From: RGIG7450 sp045648785
GTDB lineage: Bacteria > Bacillota > Clostridia > RUG12999
NCBI GenBank assembly: GCA_045648785.1
Contig: JAZROP010000012.1
Location: forward strand, 1 to 47,649
Length of the DNA: 47,649 bases
Direction: 5' to 3'
The notes under the pieces are model-generated. The model made no database searches, had not been told where the DNA came from, and saw nothing but the letters and a program-made list of their open reading frames with translations. The translations under genes were made by a program, and so were the position numbers. Shown piece by piece: positions 1 to 9,301 of the stretch. Position 1 is the first letter of the stretch; every line of letters begins with the position of its first letter.

Positions 1-11
1 AAACGTAAATT

Positions 12-42
12 AAAACGGACATCCATAGAGGGTGTCGGTTTT
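12..42 (-). terminator. Terminator of the tRNA-Ser unit
   Basis: A 13-position stem (12-24 paired with 30-42, one G-G mismatch and one G-T pair) with a 5-nt loop lies just 3' of the minus-strand tRNA. Read on the minus strand the stem ends in a short T run and enters AT-rich sequence. The T run is short, so strength is uncertain. Confidence 0.5.
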
Positions 43-47
43 TGATT

Positions 48-136
48 TGGCGGAGAAGGTGGGATTCGAACCCACGTGCCCGTTAAGGCAAACGCATTTC
101 GAGTGCGCCCCGTTATGACCACTTCGATACTTCTCC
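48..136 (-). tRNA. tRNA-Ser (anticodon CGA)
   Basis: The reverse complement folds as a class II tRNA. The 7-bp acceptor stem GGAGAAG/CTTCTCC joins 130-136 to 52-58. The anticodon loop CTCGAAA gives anticodon CGA (codon UCG). There is a long variable arm and a canonical T arm with GGTTCGAATCC. The discriminator is G (51) and CCA is encoded at 48-50. A long variable arm, G discriminator and NGA-type anticodon identify a serine tRNA. Confidence 0.96.
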
Positions 137-150
137 AAATATGAAATTGT

Positions 151-180
151 TTTATATGTCAGCCCTGACAAATTTGACAA
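151..180 (-). promoter_or_regulatory. Promoter of tRNA-Ser
   Basis: On the minus strand a -35 TTGTCA (175-180) and a -10 TATAAA (151-156) are separated by 18 bp, placing the start about 7 nt before the tRNA 5' end. The spacer contains a perfect inverted repeat TGTCAG-CC-CTGACA (157-170). Confidence 0.55.
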
Positions 181-289
181 ACTGATAATTAAGGCAAATA
201 TCAGGGCAAAACAAGCAAAAATTAGTTAAAAATAGAATTACAGAAACCGCATAAAATCAAGGGTTTCAGGCTACGGGAGTTCCGTTAGA

Positions 290-338
290 TGTAGAAGCTT
301 TCGAGTGCGGACCCTTCAATCACTTGGATACATCTCAG
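290..338 (-). pseudogene. Decayed tRNA-Ser (5' half)
   Basis: Read on the minus strand, about 338 down to 294 resembles the 5' half of a serine tRNA: acceptor-like GAGATG, a D arm close to TCCAAGTGATTGAAGGGT, and the anticodon region CCGCACTCGAAAGC with the same CGA anticodon as the intact gene at 48-136. The 3' side of the anticodon stem no longer pairs, and no T arm (GGTTCGAATCC) or 3' acceptor strand follows. It is probably a tandem tRNA copy that has decayed. An attachment-site scar is possible but less likely, because integrases usually duplicate the 3' half. Confidence 0.55.
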
Positions 339-589
339 GATATGTTAAAAACAAATGAAAAGTCTGTTTTTGGTTAGAGAGTGGGAGATGATTTACAAAT
401 TATTATATCATGGTTGAATATAATTGTCAATGCTTAAAAAGAATAAAATAAAGTATAAATTAGCATAAAAAAATTGTAAAGTAATTAAAAATACTGTAAG
501 CGGTGCAAATGCTTTGAAAATCAAGAAAAAAAATAATTTAAACAAAAAAATAGTAATAAAAAATGCTAATAAAAATAGAAATAATCCTA
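339..589. other. AT-rich non-coding region upstream of the AraC gene
   Basis: No convincing ORF, RNA gene or repeat is visible. The stretch from about 400 is very AT-rich with many A runs, as is typical of sequence upstream of a promoter. Nearby, at 162-168 and 201-207, a 7-bp inverted repeat (GCCCTGA/TCAGGGC) lies upstream of the tRNA promoter. Confidence 0.5.
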
Positions 590-618
590 TTGCTAATGGT
601 ATATGAAAGTGTTATAAT
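590..618 (+). promoter_or_regulatory. Promoter of the AraC-family gene
   Basis: -35 TTGCTA (590-595) and consensus -10 TATAAT (613-618) have a 17-bp spacer. They lie about 40 bp upstream of the AraC reading frame. Confidence 0.65.
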
Positions 619-659
619 AAAATGTATATGAGTGTAAATATGTCTTGGGTGGTGTTTTT

Positions 660-1688
660 TTGCTTAATTTGTTAATTACAAAAACAGAATCTTTGCATGA
701 CATTTTTACAGATTTTATAGATTGGGGAAAGTATGGAACAACAACAGATGTAAATAATTTTATAAAATTGCCGTACAAGAACTCATACGATATAGATTTT
801 ATAATTGCAGATATTGAAACAATTGTAAAAAATAATTATGAACTTTATTTGCAGATGGTTGAAAAAGATCTTGCGACACGGTTAATTGTTGTTGGCGAAG
901 CAAAAAAAAATGAAAATCTTTCCTATGTATTATGTAATGGTATAAAAGGATATTTTTCAGATTATGAGAAAGCAAAGATAGAAATTGTTGAAATTTTCGA
1001 AAGACGCATAGCTGATAAGCAAAAGGAGAGATTATTTGCAGAACATCTGATTGATGGTTCCGTGGTTAAAAAAGTTAAACAAGCACTTGAAAAAGGGGAC
1101 AGCAGATTTCTACAAAAAAATCTCGTTTTGGGAAGTAAAGTTTTTCCGGTAAACATTTCATTATTAAAAGGATATTATTCCTTAATTGTGAAGACAGTTT
1201 TTGAGTTTGCTGAAGAAAAAGGTGTTCGACATATCGAAAAGAAAGATATCTTGGCGGAGCTTCTGCAAAAGAATGATTTTGAATCATTAAAAGACTATGC
1301 AGTAAAAAAAATAACAGGAATCATACATCTTGTTGAAATGAATAAAAAGAACCAAAACAAAATGGTTGCTGAATATATTAAAGATTATGTAGATGAAAAT
1401 TATATGAAGCAGGATACCAACGCGGGTAATATTGCTGAAAGGTTTGGTGTTTCTAGTTCGTATATTGGAGCGCTATTTAAAGAACAGCAGAAGACAACTA
1501 TTACCAAATATATTACGCAACTTAGAATTTCAAAAGCAGCAGAGTTGCTTACAGGAACTAAATTACAAATTCAACTAATTTCAAAAAAAGTTGGTTATAG
1601 TGACCAGAACTATTTTGCTCGGATATTTAAAAAGCAGACAGGTTTGTCTCCGGGAGAATATCGCAGTAACAGTAATAGTTCACAATAA
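660..1688 (+). CDS. AraC-family transcriptional regulator (YesN-like)
   Basis: Cytoplasmic DNA-binding regulator. The last ~100 residues form a two-helix-turn-helix AraC domain, with AERFGVSSSYIGALFKEQ as the first recognition unit and GYSDQNYFARIFKKQTGLSP as the typical second signature. The roughly 240 residues before it contain a weak receiver-like fold without clear phospho-acceptor residues, so it resembles YesN-type regulators only in layout. An in-frame TTG lies at 645. The TTG at 660 is preferred because GGGTGGTG (647-654) sits at ribosome-site distance. It precedes surface-protein and sugar-permease genes in the same direction, so it probably controls that locus. YesN-type AraC regulators commonly sit beside LplB/YtcP transporters. 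A partner histidine kinase is not in the window. Confidence 0.85.
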   Translation: MLNLLITKTESLHDIFTDFIDWGKYGTTTDVNNFIKLPYKNSYDIDFIIADIETIVKNNYELYLQMVEKDLATRLIVVGEAKKNENLSYVLCNGIKGYFSDYEKAKIEIVEIFERRIADKQKERLFAEHLIDGSVVKKVKQALEKGDSRFLQKNLVLGSKVFPVNISLLKGYYSLIVKTVFEFAEEKGVRHIEKKDILAELLQKNDFESLKDYAVKKITGIIHLVEMNKKNQNKMVAEYIKDYVDENYMKQDTNAGNIAERFGVSSSYIGALFKEQQKTTITKYITQLRISKAAELLTGTKLQIQLISKKVGYSDQNYFARIFKKQTGLSPGEYRSNSNSSQ

Positions 1689-1723
1689 TAAGATAAAGTA
1701 TTTTAATTAAGGTGGAGGTTAAT

Positions 1724-3466
1724 ATGAAAAGACTACTCACAACGGTACTGGTACTCGCGATGATCACAACGATGTTTTGTGTATATCCCGTAGTTTCCGC
1801 AGCAGTTGAACCAACAATGGAAGTTTCTATTGTGAATAATGCATCTGCCAATGACCCCATAAGTGCAACATTTACAAATGTAAGTGATGCAAAATGGGTT
1901 GTTTGGTCAATTAAAGCTGATTCTACTGGTGAATATGTTTTTGTTGATGAAAAACGAGGTAACAAAGTTGCGGCAGAAGGTTTCAACTATACTTTTAGTG
2001 CTTCTGAGACAGCGTTAAAGTCACTTGTAAACTTTACAGTTGAAGCAAAAATTACCGGTGCTGACGGAACAGTAACAACCCTTACAACTCCGGTTGTGTA
2101 TCGCTCATTCGGAGAGGTGCAGGGAATAATAAGAGATGTGCTTGCTGATCCACAGGTTAAAACAATTTCGCAGGCGAAGGATCTACTTATGTTTACCTTA
2201 CCTGAATATTATTTAACATCATATGATGCGGATATAGTTGCAGCACTCAGAACAACATTTGCAACTGCTTTGGCAAATCCGTATAATCCGGATGATGTTT
2301 CTACACACATCGATCCTAAGACATTTGCTGATGAGATTATTGAGGAAGTTCTTTTAGCAGCAATTAACTGTAACAATAAGTCGGCTATAGCAGATCTTTT
2401 GAATACTTACTATGCTGATGTTACAATTAGTTTAACAGACAAAGAAAAAATTTGGTATGATGCTTCTGCAAAAAAAGATGATATAGCTACAAAACTTGCT
2501 ACCTATGAATATGCTACTGTTGCAGATTTTACAAGTCAGTTTAAGTCTTTGGCTTTCCTTGATAAATTATCTTCAACAAATGCTGTTGGTAGAATAGAGT
2601 TCCTTAGAAATAACAATAATACATATTTAAATTATGGAACAGCTACAACAATAACAGGTGGTACTGTAACAAACCTCGATTTTGTAACATACGACACACT
2701 TGCAACAACTGATACAAGAAAAGAATATGCAGGTGCGTATATGTCAGGTACATATAATAATCTTGATGATCTTGAAACAAGATTTGCAGATCTCTTACTT
2801 GCTCTTCCTGGAATTAATGAACCTGTAGCAAACACTCCATCAACACCATCTACTCCTTCCGATGTATCTGTAGGAGGCACGGTTTCGGTTGGTCTTGTTA
2901 ATCCTATTGTGGGTGAAAATGCCCTTCCGTTCACAGACCTTGATGATGTCGAGTGGGCAAAAGAAGCGATTCGTGCACTTTATGTTGAGGGAGTAATTGA
3001 CGGCGTATCTGCTAAACAGTATCTCCCGAATGCTAATGTAACAAGAGAACAGTTTGTAAAAATAATTGTTAATACATTTGGTCTAAAAGGATATGGTGTT
3101 GTAACTTCCTTAACAGATGTAAACCAGAATGAATGGTATGCACCATTCATCAATATTGCTGTTGAACTTGGCATTATTAATGGTGTAAGTTCTACTGAGT
3201 TTGGTGTCGGTCAGAACATCACAAGACAGGACATGACAGTAATTATGCACAGAGTTGCTAAATATATTGGTAAAGATATTACTTCAAAATCTTCTAAAAA
3301 GCCTACAGATATGAGTTCTGTTGATGCTTATGCAGAAGAAGCTGTTATATCCCTCTATCAGGCTGGAATCATTAATGGTGTTGCTGAAGGAGTATTTGCA
3401 GGATGGCAGACGGCAACAAGAGCACAGGCAGCAAAACTTTGTTATGACCTGAGAGAGTCAAAATAA
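1724..3466 (+). CDS. Secreted protein with C-terminal SLH domains
   Basis: 580-residue exported surface protein. The start at 1724 follows GGAGG (1714-1718) and gives a signal peptide (MKRLL, hydrophobic core, cleavage near VSAA). An in-frame extension to 1712 would spoil it. The N-terminal ~370 residues are an uncharacterised, threonine-rich region. A linker rich in Thr, Pro and Ser (TPSTPSTPS) follows. Three SLH repeats then occupy about residues 404-450, 465-515 and 530-578, each with the usual W-A-x-x-A/I...G-I-I-x-G...TR pattern. SLH domains bind pyruvylated secondary wall polymers, so the protein should be anchored to the cell wall. It lies 35 bp after the AraC gene with no terminator between. 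The function of the outer region is unknown. Confidence 0.87.
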   Translation: MKRLLTTVLVLAMITTMFCVYPVVSAAVEPTMEVSIVNNASANDPISATFTNVSDAKWVVWSIKADSTGEYVFVDEKRGNKVAAEGFNYTFSASETALKSLVNFTVEAKITGADGTVTTLTTPVVYRSFGEVQGIIRDVLADPQVKTISQAKDLLMFTLPEYYLTSYDADIVAALRTTFATALANPYNPDDVSTHIDPKTFADEIIEEVLLAAINCNNKSAIADLLNTYYADVTISLTDKEKIWYDASAKKDDIATKLATYEYATVADFTSQFKSLAFLDKLSSTNAVGRIEFLRNNNNTYLNYGTATTITGGTVTNLDFVTYDTLATTDTRKEYAGAYMSGTYNNLDDLETRFADLLLALPGINEPVANTPSTPSTPSDVSVGGTVSVGLVNPIVGENALPFTDLDDVEWAKEAIRALYVEGVIDGVSAKQYLPNANVTREQFVKIIVNTFGLKGYGVVTSLTDVNQNEWYAPFINIAVELGIINGVSSTEFGVGQNITRQDMTVIMHRVAKYIGKDITSKSSKKPTDMSSVDAYAEEAVISLYQAGIINGVAEGVFAGWQTATRAQAAKLCYDLRESK

Positions 3467-3470
3467 TGAA

Positions 3471-4477
3471 ATGGATTTAAAAAAGGCGTATAACATTTGT
3501 CGAAAAAATTTGAAACTCATTTAGAAAAATATTCGCTTTTTGTTCCTGAAGTTGGAACAATAAAAAGTGGTGACTATTATGAAAGAGAATGAAAAACTCC
3601 GCTTATAAACAAGTGGACCTGGCTTGGTTCTTTCGTAACAGGGGTTGGACTTTTATTTTATAAGATTGAAAAGAAATCCGAGTCGCTAAAATGGACAAAT
3701 AAATTCCGTTATGAATATCAAAAAAAACCTTTGGTAAAGGAATGACATACATGCACGATCTTGGATTTCAATATATGCCATACAGCGTTGAGATGTACAG
3801 ACTTACAGGTGATCCGATCCACAAAGAGGACGCATTAAAAGCGGCAGACGCGCTCCGTAAGAGGTTTGACATTAAAGGCGGGTACATAGAAAGCGTGGTT
3901 AGAACTTGATGGCGGTGAAGAAAATCACAGCTTGATGATTGCTGACTAAACAATGAACAGTTCGCTTCTATTCTGGGCATGGCAGGAAACGGGCAAGTTC
4001 TATTATAAAGATATTGCCGAAAAACGTATTGAGCTTACTAAAAAAATTCTTAACAAATGGATTGAAGAAAATAATAAAAATAATCAGTATCTTATTCCTG
4101 TCTGGGATTTTAGACTTCCAGCGGAAACACCTACAATCGGATGTGGTACAAAGGGTCCAAGCAGATGGGATTGGGATGAAAAAGACATTGCAAACTTAAA
4201 AATTAATGTCGATTCTTCTGCAGCAGCAATAATGTGTTGTGCAATTCAGCTTATAAATGAGCTTGAGCCCAATGCAGAGCTGATGGAATATGGCGACAAA
4301 ATGCTTCAAAGTCTTTACAATAACTGCTTAAGCACAGACGAAAGCATTCTAGGACTTATTGGCAGACAAAATGGTTGCAATGACTATACAACATATGGGG
4401 CCTTGTTCTTTATGGAAGCTCTTGCAAAAAGGGTTTATGGAACCCCTGTTTGTTGGTATCAGCCAAAAAACAATTAA
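3471..4477 (+). pseudogene. Broken GH88-type unsaturated uronyl hydrolase
   Basis: Pieces of one glycoside hydrolase family 88-like protein appear in order but in different frames. They run from an ATG at 3471, through fragments with NKWTWLGSFVTGVGLLFY (about 3607-3660) and MHDLGFQYMPYSVEMYRLTG (from about 3751), to the open C-terminal part 3953-4477 with NVDSSAAAI. I count frameshifts near 3505, 3600, 3730 and 3905, plus an in-frame TAA near 3947. The conserved middle segment that normally carries a W-A-R-G-Q-A-W motif is absent from every frame, which suggests an internal deletion. GH88 enzymes remove unsaturated uronic acids from lyase-generated oligosaccharides, so the locus once handled such sugars. 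The family assignment is from recognition of motifs, not a search. Confidence 0.8.
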
Positions 4478-4539
4478 CCCTAAAATATATTAAACTTTTC
4501 AGACTCACTCTGCCATGTTGCAGAAGAAAGGGGACTACA

Positions 4540-7500
4540 ATGAAAATTAAAAAACTTCTTTCACTGTTAGTTGCACTTGCGCTTGTATGCTCATTCATGA
4601 CAATGACCACAGTACAGGCGGCTGAAGATGAGTTTGCAATACTCAGAACACTGGGTATAAACACAGACTTCAGTGATGACACAACACCCATTACAAGATA
4701 TCAGCTTGCTGAAATTGCAATGGAACTGACAGGACTTTCACCGGAAGAAGATGGGCAACCTACTTACCCTGATATACCGGTGAAACACAAATACTTCCCG
4801 ATGATTAATGCTGTTACAGTAAATGGCCTTATGGGCGCACTTGCTGACGGTTCTTTCTCACCCGATGCTCCTGCATCAGCTATGGACGGCGGTCGTGTTC
4901 TGCTTTCTGAACTGGGCTACACAGCTTTTGCAGTTCAGGCTGGATGGACTGATGCTCAGTACAACAGTAAAGTTCAGAGCCTAGGTTTAATGAGCGGCGT
5001 TGATGCTTCCGAGGGACTTACTGCAAGAGGCATCGGTAAAATGATGGTTAACATGCTTACTAAAAAAGTTATGGAAATCGTTGCTGTAGATGCTGAGGGC
5101 GTTAAATTTAGAGAAAGTAATCTTACATATATTGAAAGTAAATATGGTTATGTGATTAAAACTGGTGTTCTTCAGGCTAATGGCTATGCAAGTGCATCCG
5201 GTTGTGCTACAGTAACTACCAAACAGGCTGTTATTGATGGTGTTTTATATAAAACAGATGGTCGTGACTTTACAAATTATGTAGGTTATAATGTAAGATT
5301 TATTTTAACCAGTGAATATGAAGATGGTCGGATTATTCACATGGAAAAATACAGAGGTTCAGATGAGCTTGTTATAGATGCAGACGATATACTTTCATAT
5401 AGTAGTAATACATATACCTATGTGGATGAGACCGGCTCTTCAGAAACAGTTTCATTCTCATCAGCTGCAAGAATTGTTTTAAATGGTGAGAATGTTAATC
5501 CTGTTAACGACAGTTATTTTACACCTGATGTCGGTAAAGTTACTCTTGTTGATACAGATGCTGACTATACATATGACCTTGTAAACATCACATCAAAGGT
5601 ATATATTAAAATTTCAGGTACAACTGCTAATGCTGTTAGTGACGGTTTAACCGGTTCATCTATAGACCTGAGAGATAAAGAGACATATATTTATAAAAAT
5701 GGTATGGCAACAGACCATATGTCACTTTCACAGGACGGTTACGCAGAATTTTCTACAGGCGCTATTAAATATACTACTGTTCAGGGTAACGTAATTATGC
5801 AGCCTGATGTTGTAAACTCTGAAGTACTTGTAATCAATGAAATTGATACTACAAGAGTAACAGGTCTGATCTCAAAAAAACGCGTTGATGCCATTGGCAT
5901 TGAGGGAACAGTTTATGAAATGAATGATTACTACTATGATCTTGTAAAGAGTGGTTATGTAGACCCGCTTGTTCTTGGCTCAACAGCTACACTTGTTCTT
6001 AATAATAAAAATCAGATTATTGATGTAGTGGATGTTGTTTCGGAATACGCAAACTCTGAAGTTCCCAAGAAATACGGTTATATGACGGGCATAGGCAAAG
6101 CTCGTGGTGAAACAGAGCAGGCAGTTGTTAAAATTATTGATCTTGAAACCATGACTGTAGTAACATATGAAACAGATAAAGAATGTAGATATAATGGTAA
6201 AAAGTTTGAATATAGCAAACATGTTCCATATAATTCATCCAACACAACTAATACATGCTTCTATCTGCCGGATGGTGAATTTAAACACCAACTTATAAGA
6301 TACGCTCTTAATGAAGAAGGAAAAATTTCCGAAATTTATCTTGCAGTTGACAGAGCACATAAGTATGTTACAAAACATATTCTCCCGGCTTCATATAAAG
6401 ATATTGTGCCCGAAACAACAGTAGATTACTATCTTGGAACATCTCCTGCATTTGTTTCAAACTCCGACTATGATACTTACTACAACGGTTATGATAACAA
6501 CAACTTCACACTTGACGGAAATGGTTATCTTTCCGCCCGTAGTTCTATAGACGGTCTCTACCAGATTACTGGAGCAACTATTCAGCTTAGAATCCCTGTA
6601 GATAAAGGCGATTATAGTACCTTTGCGAATGTTCAAGATCCTAAATATTGGCAGGTTGAAATTTCATCTCCTAAATCTGTTAGTGCTGATACTCTTTTGA
6701 ATCAGTCTATGACTGAGCAAAGTAAATGGTCATATCTTGCATTGTACGATTGCTCGGAAAAATTTGTTCCTGCAGTTGCAATTAAGTATGTAAAGTTAAC
6801 TCCTGTTACTGGTAACGAAGCTGTAGCTGGTACAGAATTTAGTGAAAACAGATATAGCGAAAGTCGTCGTTATTACTATGTAACAGATGTAAATGTAGTA
6901 TTTGATGAAGCAACTTTTGGAGAAAAGGTTGAAGTTACAGGCGTTGCTGGTGTAAATGGTGGCACATTAACTACAAAGAAATTTATTCCTGCAAAAGAAA
7001 TTCTTGAATCTACAGTTAAGTATACTCGTATACTTACAGGATATAACTATCTGGAACATCTTAAAACACCAGATAACTACCAGCAGAAATCATCCAAAAA
7101 CTGGAATGAAATCAAGGTTGGAGATATTATTGAAGTTTTACTCAATACAGCAGGCGAAGTTGGCGGCTTCAGAATTGTTGTAGATGGTGACATAATTAAG
7201 GATTACGATAATCTTGTTCCCGGTTTCGTTTCCGGCGAAAGAATTGATGACGAAATGGGGTATCACCGTGTAAACCTTGGTTACTGTGTAAAATCATTTG
7301 GTGCAGATGGTGCAATTATTAACATTTTAGGACCCAATGGTGGTGTTGATGGTCTTAAGAAAGTTACATCTCTCAACTATACACCTGGTGGTAACAATTC
7401 CATTAAGGGTGCTGCAATGATTATTCATACAAAATCCAAGACGGTTGAAGCAGCTACACTTGAAGATATTAAAGTTGGTGACTGGGTAATGTACAGAAGA

Positions 7501-7542
7501 AACACCGGTACTGTTGTTGAAGTGTTCATCATCAGACCTTAA
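4540..7542 (+). CDS. Large secreted surface protein with N-terminal SLH-like repeats
   Basis: 1000-residue exported protein. The start at 4540 follows AGAAAGGGG and gives a clear signal peptide (MKIKKLLSLLVALALV..., cleavage near VQAAE). Residues ~25-140 hold divergent SLH-like units (ITRYQLAEIAMELTGL; NGLMGALADGSFSPDAPAS). The rest is a long series of beta-rich segments with recurring patterns such as TGVLQANGYASA, VTGLISKKRVDAIG and KVGDIIEVLLN, ending in KVGDWVMYRR. This resembles strings of small beta-barrel domains. No catalytic motif was recognised. A scaffold, adhesin or S-layer role is likely, but only by inference. It follows the GH88 pseudogene by about 60 bp. Confidence 0.8.
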   Translation: MKIKKLLSLLVALALVCSFMTMTTVQAAEDEFAILRTLGINTDFSDDTTPITRYQLAEIAMELTGLSPEEDGQPTYPDIPVKHKYFPMINAVTVNGLMGALADGSFSPDAPASAMDGGRVLLSELGYTAFAVQAGWTDAQYNSKVQSLGLMSGVDASEGLTARGIGKMMVNMLTKKVMEIVAVDAEGVKFRESNLTYIESKYGYVIKTGVLQANGYASASGCATVTTKQAVIDGVLYKTDGRDFTNYVGYNVRFILTSEYEDGRIIHMEKYRGSDELVIDADDILSYSSNTYTYVDETGSSETVSFSSAARIVLNGENVNPVNDSYFTPDVGKVTLVDTDADYTYDLVNITSKVYIKISGTTANAVSDGLTGSSIDLRDKETYIYKNGMATDHMSLSQDGYAEFSTGAIKYTTVQGNVIMQPDVVNSEVLVINEIDTTRVTGLISKKRVDAIGIEGTVYEMNDYYYDLVKSGYVDPLVLGSTATLVLNNKNQIIDVVDVVSEYANSEVPKKYGYMTGIGKARGETEQAVVKIIDLETMTVVTYETDKECRYNGKKFEYSKHVPYNSSNTTNTCFYLPDGEFKHQLIRYALNEEGKISEIYLAVDRAHKYVTKHILPASYKDIVPETTVDYYLGTSPAFVSNSDYDTYYNGYDNNNFTLDGNGYLSARSSIDGLYQITGATIQLRIPVDKGDYSTFANVQDPKYWQVEISSPKSVSADTLLNQSMTEQSKWSYLALYDCSEKFVPAVAIKYVKLTPVTGNEAVAGTEFSENRYSESRRYYYVTDVNVVFDEATFGEKVEVTGVAGVNGGTLTTKKFIPAKEILESTVKYTRILTGYNYLEHLKTPDNYQQKSSKNWNEIKVGDIIEVLLNTAGEVGGFRIVVDGDIIKDYDNLVPGFVSGERIDDEMGYHRVNLGYCVKSFGADGAIINILGPNGGVDGLKKVTSLNYTPGGNNSIKGAAMIIHTKSKTVEAATLEDIKVGDWVMYRRNTGTVVEVFIIRP

Positions 7543-7565
7543 TCTTTAACATAAAACAGAATCAA

Positions 7566-7656
7566 CAGCCTCAAAACGGCTGATAAGCTCAAAACAACTC
7601 CTCTTTAATAAGGCGGACTTTATAAAATCTTTTTTGTCCGCCTTCCCCTGGAGGGG
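7566..7656 (+). promoter_or_regulatory. Cluster of three intercistronic hairpins
   Basis: Three stems occur in a row: CAGCC/GGCTG (7566-7582), AAGGCGGAC/GTCCGCCTT (7610-7618 with 7636-7644, 9 bp) and CCCC/GGGG (7645-7656). The middle one could terminate or pause, but no T run follows it. The group may stabilise or process the mRNA between two surface-protein genes. Confidence 0.45.
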
Positions 7657-7690
7657 AGTGCTAACCTAAATTAATACAGGAGGATTTCTT

Positions 7691-9283
7691 ATGAAGAAAA
7701 TTTTAGCACTTCTTCTCATAGCTACTCTTCTTCTTGGAATTTCTGCTTTTGCAACAGAGGTTGCTCCAGTAGCAGAAATTGTATCTGAAGAAACCGTAGT
7801 TCAGGAAGAAGTATCCATGGATTATTATTCTACTCCGGCTCCTTCAAAAGTTTATTTCCACTTAGACTTTGAAGATTATGCTTCAGTAGAAGAGTTTTTA
7901 ACAGAAGCTGTTATTCCCAGCGTTCCTTCAACTCAAAACGCTGTTACATTAAGACAGCATGCTGCTGATAATTCAACAGCTGAAAAGAAAGCAACAATTT
8001 TTTCTAAAGCAACAACTTCATCTAAAATTGAAATTGTTGATAATGATTTGGGTGGCAAATCACTTGCTATTCGTGATGGAAGTACTTTTTATTTTGTTCC
8101 GGAAAATGCTTGGAACAGTAAGATAAACAGCGATGAATCCTTTGTAATATCTTTTGAAATGGCATCGGAGGGTTTAACTTTTGATGATAAAAATCAATGT
8201 ACGGTTTATAATACTTCCGGTAGCTGGTGGTTCCAAGAACCTGCCGAGGGCGAAGAAATTACTGTAAAAAGTTCACGGCAGCCCTTTACATCAGCTTACG
8301 GTAGATATGAGGATAATTACTTTAATATTGCTTTGCAACCCTATAACAATCAAACCGGTGTAAAGAATAATTATGTTCCAACAAAGGAATCACACACAGT
8401 TGCACAGGCTGTAAAATACAAAGTAAATAATTCAAAACCTGATGAAACATTTTGCAGTTCAGGCGTTTTAGACGGAAAAAAAATTTTTACAGACACAGGT
8501 ATTAACGAAAAATATAAATTAGATTTGCCGGGTTGTGATACATTTGGTGCATATTCTATTAAATCTGATTCGAAGGTGAAAATTCAGTATAGTGACATTA
8601 AAATGTACTCTATTAAGAAAACAGCAGGTTCCTTCAATCTCTTTATGGATGAAACAACAGGCATTGCGCCAAATGCTGGTTCTGTAACGGTTAAATTCTC
8701 TCAGCCTGTTCCTAAGAGACTTCTTACTGCGGATGTTTTCTCTATGACAGAAGATGGATTAACTTTCACAGGATTTGAAGTTGGCAGAGCAAAAACATAT
8801 GTTGATGAAACAACGGGGCAGATTGGTACTGAGGTTGAACTTATTTTCCCTTATGGTTTAAAATCTAATAAAACATATGAGGTTGTAGCTAATTCTACAC
8901 TCCAAAATGAAGTAGCTCTCCTTACCCTCGGTTCATATAATACAGCATCTTTCGAGACTGCTGCAGCACCGGCAAACACTGTTTCTATTTTAGGTAAAGC
9001 CGGTCTTGAAGGCGGCAATGCTATTGCTAACCTCACAGTTGGACAGCAGGCTAAATTTACTGCTAAGGTTGAAAGTGCAGCAGACGCAGCATTCATTATT
9101 CTTGGTATTTATAACGGATCAGATGAGCTTGTAAGCTATACTTATGCAAAGGTTAACCAGGGCGAAGAAATTTCTTTAGCTGGTAAAATCGAGACTGATG
9201 GAATGACAGTTAAAGCATTCAGTGCAGGTAACCTTTACAACCTTGAGCCATTCTCAAATCCCGATAACTCAAAGATAAACTGA
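7691..9283 (+). CDS. Secreted protein with Ig-like domain
   Basis: 530-residue exported protein with AGGAGG just upstream and a signal peptide (MKKILALLLIATLLLGISAF, cleavage after A-T-E or nearby). No lipobox is present, so it is not an ordinary lipid-anchored solute-binding protein. Residues ~50-310 look like a concanavalin-like beta-sandwich (FHLDFEDYAS..., FVISFEMASEGL). Residues ~315-405 resemble a bacterial Ig-like (Big_5) domain (VTVKFSQPVPKRLL; NKTYEVVANSTLQNEV). It ends with a second beta domain. The next gene follows after 18 bp and appears related in its Ig-like part. It probably acts at the cell surface, perhaps in glycan binding. This is inferred from fold and context. Confidence 0.75.
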   Translation: MKKILALLLIATLLLGISAFATEVAPVAEIVSEETVVQEEVSMDYYSTPAPSKVYFHLDFEDYASVEEFLTEAVIPSVPSTQNAVTLRQHAADNSTAEKKATIFSKATTSSKIEIVDNDLGGKSLAIRDGSTFYFVPENAWNSKINSDESFVISFEMASEGLTFDDKNQCTVYNTSGSWWFQEPAEGEEITVKSSRQPFTSAYGRYEDNYFNIALQPYNNQTGVKNNYVPTKESHTVAQAVKYKVNNSKPDETFCSSGVLDGKKIFTDTGINEKYKLDLPGCDTFGAYSIKSDSKVKIQYSDIKMYSIKKTAGSFNLFMDETTGIAPNAGSVTVKFSQPVPKRLLTADVFSMTEDGLTFTGFEVGRAKTYVDETTGQIGTEVELIFPYGLKSNKTYEVVANSTLQNEVALLTLGSYNTASFETAAAPANTVSILGKAGLEGGNAIANLTVGQQAKFTAKVESAADAAFIILGIYNGSDELVSYTYAKVNQGEEISLAGKIETDGMTVKAFSAGNLYNLEPFSNPDNSKIN

Positions 9284-9301
9284 TAAGGAGGAAAGAAAGA
9301 A

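Noticed and set aside
243..267. Hairpin GAAACC/GGTTTC as a terminator or RNA gene
   Set aside because: A 6-bp stem with a 13-nt loop, no T run and no associated gene; too weak to call.
3953..4477. A stand-alone 174-residue gene
   Set aside because: It is the C-terminal remnant of the GH88 pseudogene; its start lacks a ribosome site and upstream family sequence continues in other frames.
7691..9283. A solute-binding lipoprotein for the permeases
   Set aside because: There is a plain signal peptide without lipobox, and the body looks like beta-sandwich plus Ig-like domains, not a two-lobed binding protein.
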